A stretch of 64,000 bases of DNA from Vitellaria paradoxa (lineage: Eukaryota > Streptophyta > Magnoliopsida > Ericales > Sapotaceae), in NCBI GenBank assembly GCA_019916065.1, contig CM034238.1, positions 30,429,246-30,493,245 of the forward strand, written 5' to 3'. The translations under genes and the position numbers were made by a program. The notes beneath the pieces were generated by a model. That model worked only from the letters and a program-made list of their open reading frames with translations. It was not told the origin of the DNA and searched no databases. Of the stretch, positions 11,246-22,813 are shown one piece after another. Each line of letters opens with the position of its first letter. The stretch's first letter is position 1.

Positions 11246-12690
11246 TAATACTCTCTTCATAAAACTAATTAATATTGATAATTAACTAATTAAATAATTC
11301 TAATTTAATGCTCACACAAAACCCTCAGTTACCTCTAACAGTAATCATTAATTTTGAAATTTTGTTTTACAAGGCTAACATATTGTGTTACTTATATATA
11401 TATATATATATACTCGCAAAGTGACCCCATCAATCTGTCACTTCATAATCAATCGAACCATCCTTTTTTTCTGTCAATCAACATTCACGTGAGGCTTTCA
11501 AATATATATATATATATATGCATATCTACAAATACAGGCAAAACTTAGTCACTTTTTTTTTTTTAACACTGCCAATCACTATCAATCCATCAATGAAATT
11601 CTTATATATATACACAACTCAAAAAAGCCATTAACCCTTTAACCAATCATCCTTAACTTATAAAGCATAAACTACTACCCTTTCTCATTCACGTATAGCA
11701 TTTAATGAAGAAAAATAAATAAATAAAGAAGACTACCATTGAAATTCCCTTTACCCTTCACCTACTATAGGCTTTATTCACTCCCTCTCTCTCTCTCTAT
11801 CCTCCTTTCTCTCTCTTTTAATACAAAATATAGTAAAATCCTAATTTGATATAACCTCTCTTTATATATAACTTCTTTAATTAGGTGTCATCACGTCTAC
11901 TTAAATTATAGTCGACCTCCAATCATATTTCAATGATAAAATTCTTTAAAATATCCAATGGTCCACACCTGCCCAAAAAATAAGTAAATTTATAATTTAG
12001 ATATTTCTTAAATTAAGTCAGCTAGTTCCCTAATTAAAAAAATATAACACATACATAAAATAATTAATTGATTAATCTCTATGTTATAACATTCTTTCCT
12101 TGAAATATCCAATAATACCCCATTTATTTCAATAAAAAATATAAATAAAATGCAACATAAAATTTTAGGAAAAAGATAGAATATCATGCATCATAAGGTG
12201 GCAAGGTCTTTAAACAATGATTTCTTAAGGGTATATAAAATTGCGCTATGCACATGTTATTCAAGATGTTCAAGACAATGTTTCTTAAAAGGCAACAAAT
12301 TATGGCCCGGTACTCTATTCTATTTTTCATAGGTGCTTTAAAGAATTAGCCCTTATTCTCATAGAAAGCAACCACACTTCATCACCCATATGTGTGAGCC
12401 TATCAAGAATGCCATTGTAACTTAGACATCTTATTCCAATAGGTTATAAAACTCATTAAGAGATTTAAATCTCAACCTCTAAAACAAGTTATGAGATTAC
12501 ATACATGCACACCATAGGAAATGACATTTAAAAAAAGAAAAAAGAAAAAATACTTCCTTAGTGTATGCATTACAACTAGTCATTTCTTTAGCCTAATTTT
12601 GGGATCTTTAGTCTCTAGGTATGATATCCTAATAGATGATTTTATTATTCTTTGAGCTATAGTCAAATCACGCTCGATGCAACCTAGATC
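11246..12690. other. AT-rich intergenic DNA with microsatellites
   Basis: No gene supported. Contains (TA)n at about 11394-11411 and 11503-11519, (CT)n at about 11781-11800, and scattered A/T runs. The right end (about 12560-12690, minus strand) may hold the last decayed codons of the copia pol that continues beyond SINE2. Confidence 0.5.
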
Positions 12691-12704
12691 TTTTCTCTAG
12701 CTAG

Positions 12705-13000
12705 TTTTTTTTTTTTTTTTTTTTTTTGGTAACGAGGGAGAAATTCTCCTATAGGCCTTTCATTATAGGGATGGAAAACTCTCTCGGGTGCCAACGTGTG
12801 CCCTCATACAGTAATCGAGACATTGTGTGTTTTATCCGAATCAAACCTGAGTAGTCCAACAAAAAGCCGTCTTGCTTATTTTTTCATCAATTGTGCTAGC
12901 CCACGGGGGTAAACTCCATAAAAATGCCTCCACTTGGAGTCAGACTTGAGACCTTCCTTGGAAAATCCCAAGCTTTGGCTAAGAAACCTAAGTCCCTTGG
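12705..13000 (-). mobile_element. SINE2: tRNA-derived SINE inserted in a copia pol
   Basis: Read on the minus strand it begins near 13000. It has an A-box-like TTAGCCAAAGCTTGG, then a B-box-like GGTCTCAAGTCTGAC, runs about 270 bp and ends CGTTACC plus a long A run (T run 12705-12727 on the plus strand). It interrupts copia RNase H sequence: the reading LTKALVR lies on one side (from 13209 down to about 13001) and a related LAREK continues at about 12704-12690. The flanking CTAG(T/C)TAGA-type repeat is the imperfect target duplication. About 290 bp is normal for a plant SINE. Confidence 0.75.
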
Positions 13001-15170
13001 TTTCTAACTAGAGCTTTTGTCAATGGATTAGCATGATTATTGCTTGATCTTATATAATCAACATTTATTGCTCCTTTAAAAAAATATATTCTCATAGTAT
13101 TGTGTTTTTTTATCACTAACCTGGATTTTTCATTATAATATTTGTTACGTGCTCTAATAGCTATAACGATATTACATTGAATCATTACTAGTAGCACATG
13201 CTTCCCCACATTGGTATGTCATAAAGTAAATCACGCAACCAACCAACTTCTTCATTAGTTGAAGCTATGGCTATTAACTCAGCCCCTATAGTTGACTTTT
13301 TAATTACATATTATGTTTCGGAATGCCAACATATGGTTCCACCACAGTGCAAAAACATATCTTGTAGTAGATATGAAATCTCCAAATTGAGAGTTCCAAT
13401 CTGCATCACAAAATCCTTTAAGAGTATCATGATATTTTTTATAAAATAAACCATAATGCATAGAACTCTTTAGATACCTAACTAATTGATAAATAGGATG
13501 CCATTGATCTATATTTGGTTTATTAGTGAATGTACTAAGCACACTAACAACATATGCAAAATGAAGTTTGGTACAATTTGTAGCACACAAAAGATTACTT
13601 ATGATGCTTGCATATTCTTTCTAATTCGTTATATTTTCATCTTTTTCAGTAGGAAATAAATGTATATTTGGATCAAAAAGAGTACCTGTTAGTTTGCACT
13701 CAAAATAATTATTCCTTCAAAATATTTTCTATATAATGAGATTGATCAAGCATAATGCCTTTAGCGTTCTTGGTAATTTTCATGCTAGTAATTACAATTG
13801 TTTTACTTAAATCCTTCATATCAAAACTGTTATGCAACAATGTTTTAGTTTTTTCAACAGTATGTGTATTAGAACTAAGTGTTCAAGATCATCCACAAAT
13901 AAGCAAATAAAAGCTTGAGTATCACTATTAAATATTTTTGTAAATACATTTGTTAGTTTCATTATAATTAAAACTATTTTCTAAAATGCATTTATCAAAC
14001 TTTTTATTTCATTGCTTGGTTGCTAACAATACAAAGATTTAGTTAATTTTCACATTTTATGCTCATGTCCAGTTGTAAAAAGTTTTTTGGTTGGTCCATA
14101 TCAATTTCTTCTTCTAAATCACAATTTAAAAAGCATTTTGGACCTCTATTTAATGTATTTTAGGACCATGAATAGTAATAAAGCAACCAATAAATGAATA
14201 GAAGTAATTCTTGTTACAGGTGAGGAAGTGTAAAAAAAAAAAAAAAAGTTAATATTTTCTTGTTATGTAAACCTTTTATCTACTGACCTTGCCTTAAATT
14301 TATCTACTATTCCATCAAGTTTGAATTTATTTTTCAACACCCATTTACAACCTATTGGTTTGCACATCAGGGGTAAGTCAATAAGTTTTCAGGTTTTATT
14401 TGTCATAAGAGAGTCATATTCATCATTTATAGCCTTTCTCAATAAATCAAAATTAGATAAGGATAAAACTTCTCCAATAGTGATGGGATTTCCTTCAATA
14501 TTATATACAAGATAATTAGGACTATAATCTTTTCTAGTCTAACTCATTTAGTCTTCTAGGTTGTTCTTCTTATTCTTCTTCTTCTTTTTTTCAAATTTTA
14601 AATCTATATATGTATTTTGTTCAATATTTGGTGTTAAAAAAATAAAAAAAAAAAAAACTTTGCATCACTACTATCTCTAGTTATGAAAGGAAATTTATCT
14701 TCATGAAAAATAGCATCCAAAGGTTCGATTATGACATTATTTCTAAGTCAAGAAATCTGTAGTCCTTACTAGTAAGTACATATCTAATGAGTGCACATAT
14801 ATTGCTTTTATATAAAGTTTAGAAATTTCGGGTCTCACATAAGTAATGCAACTTCAAACTATAAGGTAAACCATAAATCATAAGGTGTGATCAAAGTTTG
14901 TTTGTCGGGAACTCGATTGCCATACACTATGTTCAGTTAATCCATTTCAAATCATAATTTTCCAAATCCTTATTATTATATCTACTATGCTACACAGATC
15001 ATATATAGCCATTATTAATCTCAAAGTATTTTCCATAGCTCTTTAAATTTACTATCAACTGTTTTTGTATTAGAAAGCATGTTTTTTTTTTAAATTCTAG
15101 TTTAGAAAATTAATCTTAATAGTTTTGAGAAAAATTCCTTTGCCTTTTTAAAACGTTTTAAGAACATTTT
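13001..15170 (-). pseudogene. Ty1/copia pol remnant (integrase end, RT, RNase H)
   Basis: Decayed copia polyprotein read right to left. About 14700-14960: end of the integrase region with a DAIFHEDKFPF-like phrase. 14520-14150: the RT start, with PIGCKWVLKNKFK and DKFKARSV. 13888-13899: F-V-D-D, the RT catalytic box. 13810-13740: MKITKNAKGIMLDQ. 13590-13300: the RNase H region with RYLKSSMHYGL and CDADWNS (about 13396-13416). 13209-13001: VDYIRSSNNHANPLTKAL. Many stops and frame changes; no LTR was found for it. SINE2 interrupts its end. No gag or primer site was recognised. Confidence 0.75.
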
Positions 15171-15180
15171 GAGAAATCCT

Positions 15181-15249
15181 GATCCGTGTGCCCCGGAGTC
15201 TAGGCCATGCACACGGATCTACCCAAATAAAAAGGTCCGTGTGCCTCGG
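15181..15249. repeat. Small inverted and direct repeat at the truncated LTR junction
   Basis: GATCCGTGTGC (15181-15191) and its exact reverse complement (15209-15219) form an 11-bp stem with a 17-base loop. A third, direct copy GGTCCGTGTGCCTCGG follows at 15234-15249. It sits between the copia remnant and the start of sequence shared by the two Tekay LTRs. Origin unknown. Confidence 0.6.
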
Positions 15250-16043
15250 GTATAATGTTTAAGAATAAAAAGAGCATAAAATCAATCAATCCAAGAGAGT
15301 TGCAAGTCACAAGGAATAAAACGGCACCGGTGTAAATTTTCTTTATTATTTATTTCCTTCCTTAAAGAAAAATTAAGTTTAGTTTAAAAACTTAAAATTT
15401 TATTTTTTTAAAAGTATGCCAAAATTATTCTCATGGTCATTTTCTATTAAAGGAAACATTACAAAAAGTATAAATTATATACCAATTTCCTACCTTATTC
15501 TTTGTTGGAAAGACCGAAAATTCATTGTGTGTTCAAACTAGACCTCCTTTCTTTAATCTAACAGCGCAGGTGCGCGTGAAATGGGTTTAATTAGAAAACT
15601 GAAAAAATAATTTGAGTTTGGTACTAACTTCTCCCTCGTTTTCTCTTTTTCTTTCTTTTATTTTTTATTTTTTTTTGGTTTTTTCGCTGAATCTGATTTG
15701 CCAATGCACTACACCCATATATAAACTTGTGCCGCGAGCCATGTGAAGGCAACAAATCAAAAACACTAGCCATGTGTCATGGCTATAAAGGCCCCTCATC
15801 CAAGTTATTAGCTAGTGCCCTTACAGGCATTTGGTAATGCAAGAACATGGCCTTGGCTATTTTGTTTGCTCACCAAGCGTATGTGCAATAGGTTGGCTTG
15901 CTCATTACTTAAGATGAAGCCTCGTTTGGCCATGCGTCCACATATATATATGTATATATCCTATTTTTTAATATATATATATATTAATTAGAAATTAAAA
16001 ATTAAAAAACAAAAATTAAGAATTAAAAGTTAGGATTATTACA
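15250..16043 (-). repeat. 3' LTR of the chromovirus, truncated
   Basis: Aligns with 22610-22813 plus 25995-26589 of the 5' LTR, interrupted there by the LINE. The part corresponding to 21468-22609 is missing, so the copy is about 790 bp instead of about 1.9 kb. Ends at 16043 (TTACA) next to the polypurine tract. Confidence 0.75.
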
Positions 16044-16056
16044 TTCTCTCCTCCTT
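16044..16056 (-). promoter_or_regulatory. Polypurine tract of the chromovirus
   Basis: On the minus strand AAGGAGGAGAGAA lies directly before the 3' LTR start TGTAATAATCC. This is the expected place and composition for the plus-strand DNA primer. Confidence 0.7.
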
Positions 16057-16059
16057 ATA

Positions 16060-18945
16060 AAAATTGTCCTTGAAATTTTAGATAACAGATGTAACAACAA
16101 ATTACATAAACAACTACGGATATCGCATTCTTATTTTAGATTCAGGATTCCTAAGTAGACTCCTCCATACTATGATGTTTCCATAATGCTTGCACTAATG
16201 AAATCATTTTTTCTCAAAGCACCTATTCTCGAGAATTAAGAATCCAGTCTAAGTCTAATCTCGTATGTCACATCTGGATCCACTTCTAGTCCAATCTAAT
16301 CTAATACAAGTGTAGGATCTGAAACATACTTGTGAAGCATGGATACATGCAACACCTCATGTATTCCCGATAGTTGCAACGGTATTGCCAATCGGTAAGC
16401 AAACTCTCTGATTTTCGATAAAACCTTCAATGACTTAATATATCTGGGTGCCAATTTACCCCGTCGGCTAAATTGAAACTGTCCCTTTCGTGGCAAGACT
16501 TTCAAAAACCCATGATCACCTACTTGAAATTCCAATAGTCTACGCCACTGATTTGCATAACTCTTTTAGCAGGTACATGTTGTTTCCAATCATTGCCTAA
16601 TAATTCTAATCTTTTCATTAGTCTTTTGAACTAATTCTAGCCCAATCATTGCTATTTCTCCAACTTGTGTCTAGCAAACTGGCGATCTACACGACCTACC
16701 AAACAAAGCCTCAAATGGTACCATCTTAGTACTGGTTTGGTAACTGTTATTATAAGCAAACTCTATCAATGACAGATGAATTTCCCAACTATCTCTAAAG
16801 TCCAAAACACATGCTCAAAGTAGATCTTCTAAAACCTGAATTGTGTGTTCAAATTGCCCATCTGATTGGGGATAATAAGCAGTATTGAAACACAACTTTG
16901 TTCCTATCACTAACTGAAAACTCTGCCAAACACCAGAGTCCTATAGAATCTTAGGATCTCTTGGATATATAATCTGGCTAGAATATCAAATGTGTCTGTC
17001 CTTTGTATTGGCAAAAAATGAGCCGACTTGGTTAGATGATCTATAATCACCCATATTACCTCATAATCCTTTCTATTTTTTGGCAACCATACCATAAAAT
17101 TCATGGTCACATTCTCTCATTTTCACTTGGACATGAGTAATGATTGTAGCAATTCTACTGGCCTCTGATGTTTAGCTTTAACTTGCTGACAAGTCAGGCA
17201 CCTGCTGACGAAGTCTGCCATATTTTTCCTCATTCCAGGTCAATAAAATTGTCGTTTCAAATCACGGTACATCTTTGTACCTCCCAGATGTACTGCCAGT
17301 TAGGAATGATGAAATTCTCTCATGGCATCATCTCGAACCAATAATGGTACAAAGATTCTCACTTGATATATCACCATACCATCATTAGCTACAGCCCATC
17401 CCAGCATCTTAACTAATTCTTTTAGCCTTACCCAAACATTTTTTGTTTCTCCATCTGACCTTTGTACTTCATTTACTCTACTTATCAGGACCGGCTGAAT
17501 GACTGAAGTACACAATATCCACTACTCACCATCCTCCCTAGATTTAAGGTCATCAAATTTCTCCATCATAGCCCACTTTCTAATAACAATACTTGCTAAA
17601 TCACAATGAGTCTTTTTGCTAAGAGCGTCCGCCACCACATTGGCTTTACCTGGATGATACTGTAAATTAAAATCATAATTTTTCATATATTCTATCCATC
17701 TTATTTGTTTTAAATTCAACTCTTTCTTGGTAAAGATGTACTTTAAACTTTTATGATCTAAAAATACGTCAAATTTCTCTCCTACAAGTAATACCTCCAG
17801 ATTTTTAGGGCAAAGATTATAGCTACCAACTTCAAATTGTGAACTAGGTAGTTTTACTCGTGAGTCTTCAATTGTCTTGACCCATAAGTAACTATAGTTT
17901 TGCTCATTAGACCTCAATTGTCTTGACCCATAAGTAACTACTCTTCCATCTGCATAAGTACACAACCCAATCCTTCTCTAGAAGCATCATAATACACAGA
18001 ATATCCTAATCCTCTTTCTGGAATAATCAATACTGGTAGAGTGGTTAATCTCTCTTTGATTTCTTAGTAAGATTTTTCACAGGCTTCATCTCACGTGAAC
18101 TTGATTCCTTTTCAGGTCAATTTGGTCAAAGAAGCAGTTAACCTAAAGAAATCTAGCATAAATCTACAGTAATATCAGGCTAATCCCAAGAAACTTCAGA
18201 TTTCGACCACCGTTTTGAGTCTTGGCTAGCTCAAGATAGCCTCAACCTTAACTGGATCTACTGTCACACCTTTGGTGGAAATGACATGTCCCAAAAATTT
18301 CATCTCTTTAAGCTAAAATTTGAACTCGCTGAGCTTAGCATATAATTGGTGATCTTTTATGAGTTGCAACATTATCCTCAAGTGTTCCATCTGTTCCTCC
18401 TCATTTTTGGAATATGCCAATACATCATCAATGAATACCACTATAAATTTATCTAAATATTCTCGAAACACCCTATTCATCAAGTTCATGAATACTACAG
18501 AGGCATTAGTCAACCTAAATGGTAGCACTAGAATCTCGTATTGCCCATATCTTGTCTAGAATGTTGTTTTAGGGATATTCTCCTTTCTTATTCTTACTTG
18601 GTGGTAACCAAATCATAAATAAATCTTAGAATACACCATTGCTCCTTTCAATTGATCAATTAAATCATCAATCCTCAGTAAAGGGCACCTATTCTTGATA
18701 GTTACTAGATTAAGCTTATGGTAATCAATACACATTCTTAAGGTTCCGTCCTTTTTTGCTACAAACAAAGTTGGTGCGCCCCAGGGTGAAACACTGGGTC
18801 TGATGAGTCCTTTAGTTGAAAGTTCCTCTATCTGCTTCTTTAACTCCACTAATTCTACCAGTGCCAATCTGTAGGGAGCAATAGAGATAGGTTCAATGCC
18901 AGGTACTAAGTCAATATAAAATTTCACTTCTCGTTCGAGTGACAA
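16060..18945 (-). pseudogene. Chromovirus pol: RT, RNase H, integrase, chromodomain remnant
   Basis: Read right to left. 18945-18613: RT start with [22 protein letters not shown] and the MCIDYHKLN motif. 18528-18313: RT end with the [10 protein letters not shown] catalytic box. 17965-17522: RNase H ending in the HPGKANVVADALSKK motif. 17515-17300: integrase N-terminal region. 17110-16690: integrase core, where the first catalytic Asp region reads MNFMVWLP, with Asn in place of Asp, and SDGQFEHTIQ keeps the Glu. 16535-16296: integrase C-terminus GDHGFLKVLPRKG to LHVSMLHKYVSDP. 16290-16060: a broken chromodomain-like tail (VTYEIR then WKHH-type residues, much altered). Several frame changes and stops separate the pieces. 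Confidence 0.8.
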
Positions 18946-19229
18946 TCCCGGTAAATCCTCAAGAAAGACCTTTGGATATTCATAGATAACTTAAGGTAAC
19001 TCCTTCATATTACTAGTTTCATCTTCCACCATTATCAAATTGGCAATAAGACTGCACAAATCTACCCATCCTTGCCCATCTACAGTTGGTAAAATCTCAA
19101 AACGATAACGGTCTAAAGAAATCACACTTGTCCTCCTTCTAGAGTATGCAAAGTTATCCATCCTGTACAATAGTCGATCTTAGCTTGGTAGGTTGCTAAC
19201 CGATTCATTTTGAGAATAATGTCAAAACT

Positions 19230-19502
19230 TTACATCTCTATCATAATTAAGTTAGAGGTTGAGTGATACTCCTGACTGTCTAAGGTATTTGTAATCACTA
19301 GTTTAGACCCTTTACATATTCCAGTTAGGGAAGAATGAACAAAATTGGGGGTCTTTACACATAATAGGGATACTAATGGTTTTGTTTTGAGTCCCAAAGT
19401 AGAAACAAAGGTAGCAGAAATAAAAGAATGCGATGTACCAATATCAATAAGTACATTGGCATGGGAAGTACATAAAAAGAAAGTAACTTGAATCACCACC
19501 AA
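19230..19502 (-). pseudogene. Chromovirus aspartic protease remnant
   Basis: The 90-codon open piece contains NVLIDIGTSHSFISATF, equivalent to the D-S/T-G-A catalytic segment of retropepsins followed by the usual HSFIS. Here the motif reads D-I-G-T. It lies between gag (right) and RT (left), as expected for gypsy elements. Confidence 0.7.
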
Positions 19503-19599
19503 CTAGACTGGGCTTCTGGTGGAATGATTGCATAAGTTCTTCCTTGGGACTGCACATTAGACGTTCCACCCCTTATTAGACTTGGTTAAGCCCGTTTGT

Positions 19600-21290
19600 G
19601 TTATGATTGTTGAGTCTCACTTTGCATACTCTTACAAGGGTTATAAATTCACAACGGGGTTGCTGTACTGACTGTAAGGCTAAGGGTTGTCCCCTTGGAA
19701 TGACTTGTGGAATTTTTCTCTACCTCATAGATAGTTTCTCTGAAGGTGACCTTGTTGGCCACAGTTGTAACAACTTTTAATGTTTTCACCATTTCAGCCA
19801 CTACCCGAGGCTGCCTGCCTCACTAGTCATCTTAGGCATTCATGGCTTTTGTGTCTAAGCTGTCTACAGTTATAGCAAAACACTTGTCCTAGAGGTGACC
19901 TTAGAGAAGTCCTTGATTACGACGGTGCCACTTTACTGGGTTATGGATATGACAATGATTGTGGTGGCGGTGGTGGTAACAATCCTTCTCTTGGCCTTTT
20001 CTTATTAGCAATTCCCAGTGTAGGAATGGAATTCGTATTCTGTCCCTTTTCTAGATATTTCTAATCTCATTCATGTCTCTATCCACTATCAATGCTTAGT
20101 TTCTTAGGGCTTTATAATCATTGAGCCCAAGCATAACTATCTGTCCTCACAATACTAGAAGTAATCCTCATTCAAACCTTATACACTTAAGACAGGTAGT
20201 AGAAACAAGTTCTAGAGCATATTCGGACAAGTCTGAAAATCTCCTCTCGTATTCTAGTACCATAATAGAACCTTAGATCAGGTTAGCAAATTCGTCCCTT
20301 TTTTAATCTCTCAGGGATTATGGGAAAAAGTGATCTTTAAATCTTTTTTTGAGTCCTTCCTAGGTCAGTCCCATGGCTTCTCTGGGATTCTTTATACTAC
20401 TCCACCAACTTGTCAGCTATGGTGTGACTCCCATTTTGCGAGAGAGGTATATCATTTCCAATGACATTAACAACAGGAACTCCTTTACCTCTGCCTTGAC
20501 CTTGACATCGGCCTCGATCCTGGCCCCAAATTCCATACGATGGCATACTAAAATACAAAAGGTTATAATTTAATACTAACTTATCAACTAATATCTAACG
20601 GTACCTGTGATATAATGGCAATATTCTAGGAAACATAACTGTTTTATTTAAAAGTGGACTTCTTATACATTACATTATATTAAAAGAAAAAAGAAAAGTG
20701 GGTATCAATCTTACATACATTGTAAAATCCTTTCAGAGTCCCCTTATCGAGAAAACAACATACTCATTTCACAAAATAGTTAATGGAGAAAGAGATGTAT
20801 AAGCACAACAAAATTTTTCCCTTTCCATATTATGAATATTAGACAACCAGCCATTATCTTATAAGAACTAACATTTCTATCATTTTTAAGTTAATCTTGT
20901 AGAATCTGCGTATATGGACAAGCTAGCCACAGGAATAGTATCTTGGTGGGCTGGGAGGGCATCACTGCTGAACATACCCCATCTATTGGCAATTAGGGCA
21001 TACTGGGGTCTGTTTCCAGCCCCAATACATGATATATTATACTTGGTACTCCCTTCATATTTCCTAGCATTGATGTACACTGTGGTAGATATTGGTTGTA
21101 AAATCACTATAGGCTATAGAATGGCGTGCGAGGGTAGACTAATCTCTGTGGGGTATACTGGTCCAACATTTGTGAGTAGGTTAACCATTGCTTCCGGATT
21201 GATGTGTATAAGAAGCTCGTTATTATGCCAAATCTTCTCCGAAGTTAGGTTCACTCTGCTAAGTTGTCTTCGATTAGTGGGGTTGGCCAT
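19600..21290 (-). pseudogene. Chromovirus gag with zinc-knuckle remnant
   Basis: A likely start codon at 21290-21288 (MANPTNRRQLSR) opens a frame that stops after about 60 codons, with a further open piece at 21107-20886. The central part around 20310-20190 reads VLEYERRFSDLSEYALEL in a shifted frame, typical of chromovirus gag. At about 19790-19740 CYNCGQQGHLQRNY is a CCHC knuckle whose last Cys is Tyr. Many stops. The 135-codon plus-strand ORF at 20914-21321 is the antisense shadow of this gag. Confidence 0.65.
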
Positions 21291-21452
21291 TTTCTTAGAA
21301 AGTAAAGAAGGTCCAAATTAATTCTACAAATATATTTAATAAATCATTATAAAACACATTTTCATATAAGATCTTAGATATTCCTAGCAACCAATTTGCA
21401 AATTTCACATAAGGCATCTACCTCCCACGGTCTCTAGGTGCTCTAAAACCTA

Positions 21453-21464
21453 GCTTTGATACCA
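21453..21464 (-). promoter_or_regulatory. Primer binding site, tRNA-iMet type
   Basis: On the minus strand TGGTATCAAAGC, one mismatch from the TGGTATCAGAGC complement of initiator tRNA-Met, begins 3 bp after the 5' LTR end. Confidence 0.8.
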
Positions 21465-22813
21465 ACTTGTCATGCCTTCGAAATCTCGAGATCCCGAGAA
21501 GTGAGTTTAAATTATAAAATTTAACGCACCTGATCCATTATAGCCTCACTATTTACTTTTCAGAGCCATTGACCATCCTATTTATTAATATAAATAATAG
21601 TAATGATTATTTTATTAATAAAATACACACCTAGGTTTAAATTGAAACCAGATAACACAAGTTTCATTCACTTATAAAGTGATATTTCTATATACATAAA
21701 CTTCTAAAATTATTACATCTAAATCGTTAAAACTGCTCAATTGGATTATAGGGTTTCAAATGGTTGTGCTGGACCTCTTAGGTCTCGGGCTCTGCACCTG
21801 TAATACAGTCTGTGGGGATGTAAGTACTAACGACTTATGCTCACGATGCATAGAAATATAATTTTTATAACACATCTTATGAATCACATAAAATAATGAA
21901 TATAACAAGAAATTATCGAATACATCAACCCATAGCAGGATAGGACAATTAATTCATAACTTTTATTTCTCTTATCAACCTTTCCTTATTTATTATTTTC
22001 TTTCCCCGTGATAGGGAAGGATACTCTACAAGACTGTCCTACAATCAAAGTGGTAGTCCAAATCATTGCCAGTTTGTGTATATATATACAGGTCACAAAG
22101 CATCCCTACATTATCGTTTATAGATCCAAGTCTAAATGCCACGATAAGCCTTAACATTTTCGTCGTCATCGTGGATTATTAGTCCACGGGCACAATTACC
22201 CATCCCTGCACAGGTTTAACGTCTTTCAACCTAAGGGTATCTCATGACACCCTCCCTATTTTGTATAATATCCTCACTTTTCCCAATATTAACATTTTTC
22301 TTAGATTTCACCTTTCTCTTTTTAAAACATAGGAATAATATCTATGAACTTTTATAATTTCATGTTTTCATTGCCATTAGAGTCATTTATTTTTTATTAT
22401 TATTTGTTTCGCAATGAACACATATCCATCTTATTTTTAACATATCATACCATATTCCAACATTGAATATCATTTTTTTGAAATCTAATCACAATTTTAA
22501 TGCTACCAAAAATTGGTTATAAAGCTTAATATTAATTTAATAATGTGTAAATTTTAACCCACATTTATGCCTCTATTAAATTATATATATATATATATAG
22601 ATTATTATTTTATAATATTTAAGAATAAAAAGAGAGTAAAATCAGCCAATCCAGGGGAGTTGCAGGTGCCAAGGAATAAAACGGCTCCGGCCTAAAATTT
22701 CTCTATTATTTGTTTCCTTCCTTAAAGAAAAAATTAGGTTTGGTTTAAAAACTTAAAATTTTGTTTTTTTTTAAAGCATGCCAAAATTATTCTTATGGTC
22801 ATTTTCTGTTAAA

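Noticed and set aside
20914..21321. 135-codon plus-strand ORF with hydrophobic segments
   Set aside because: It lies antisense to the chromovirus gag, whose minus-strand frame continues the element's order.
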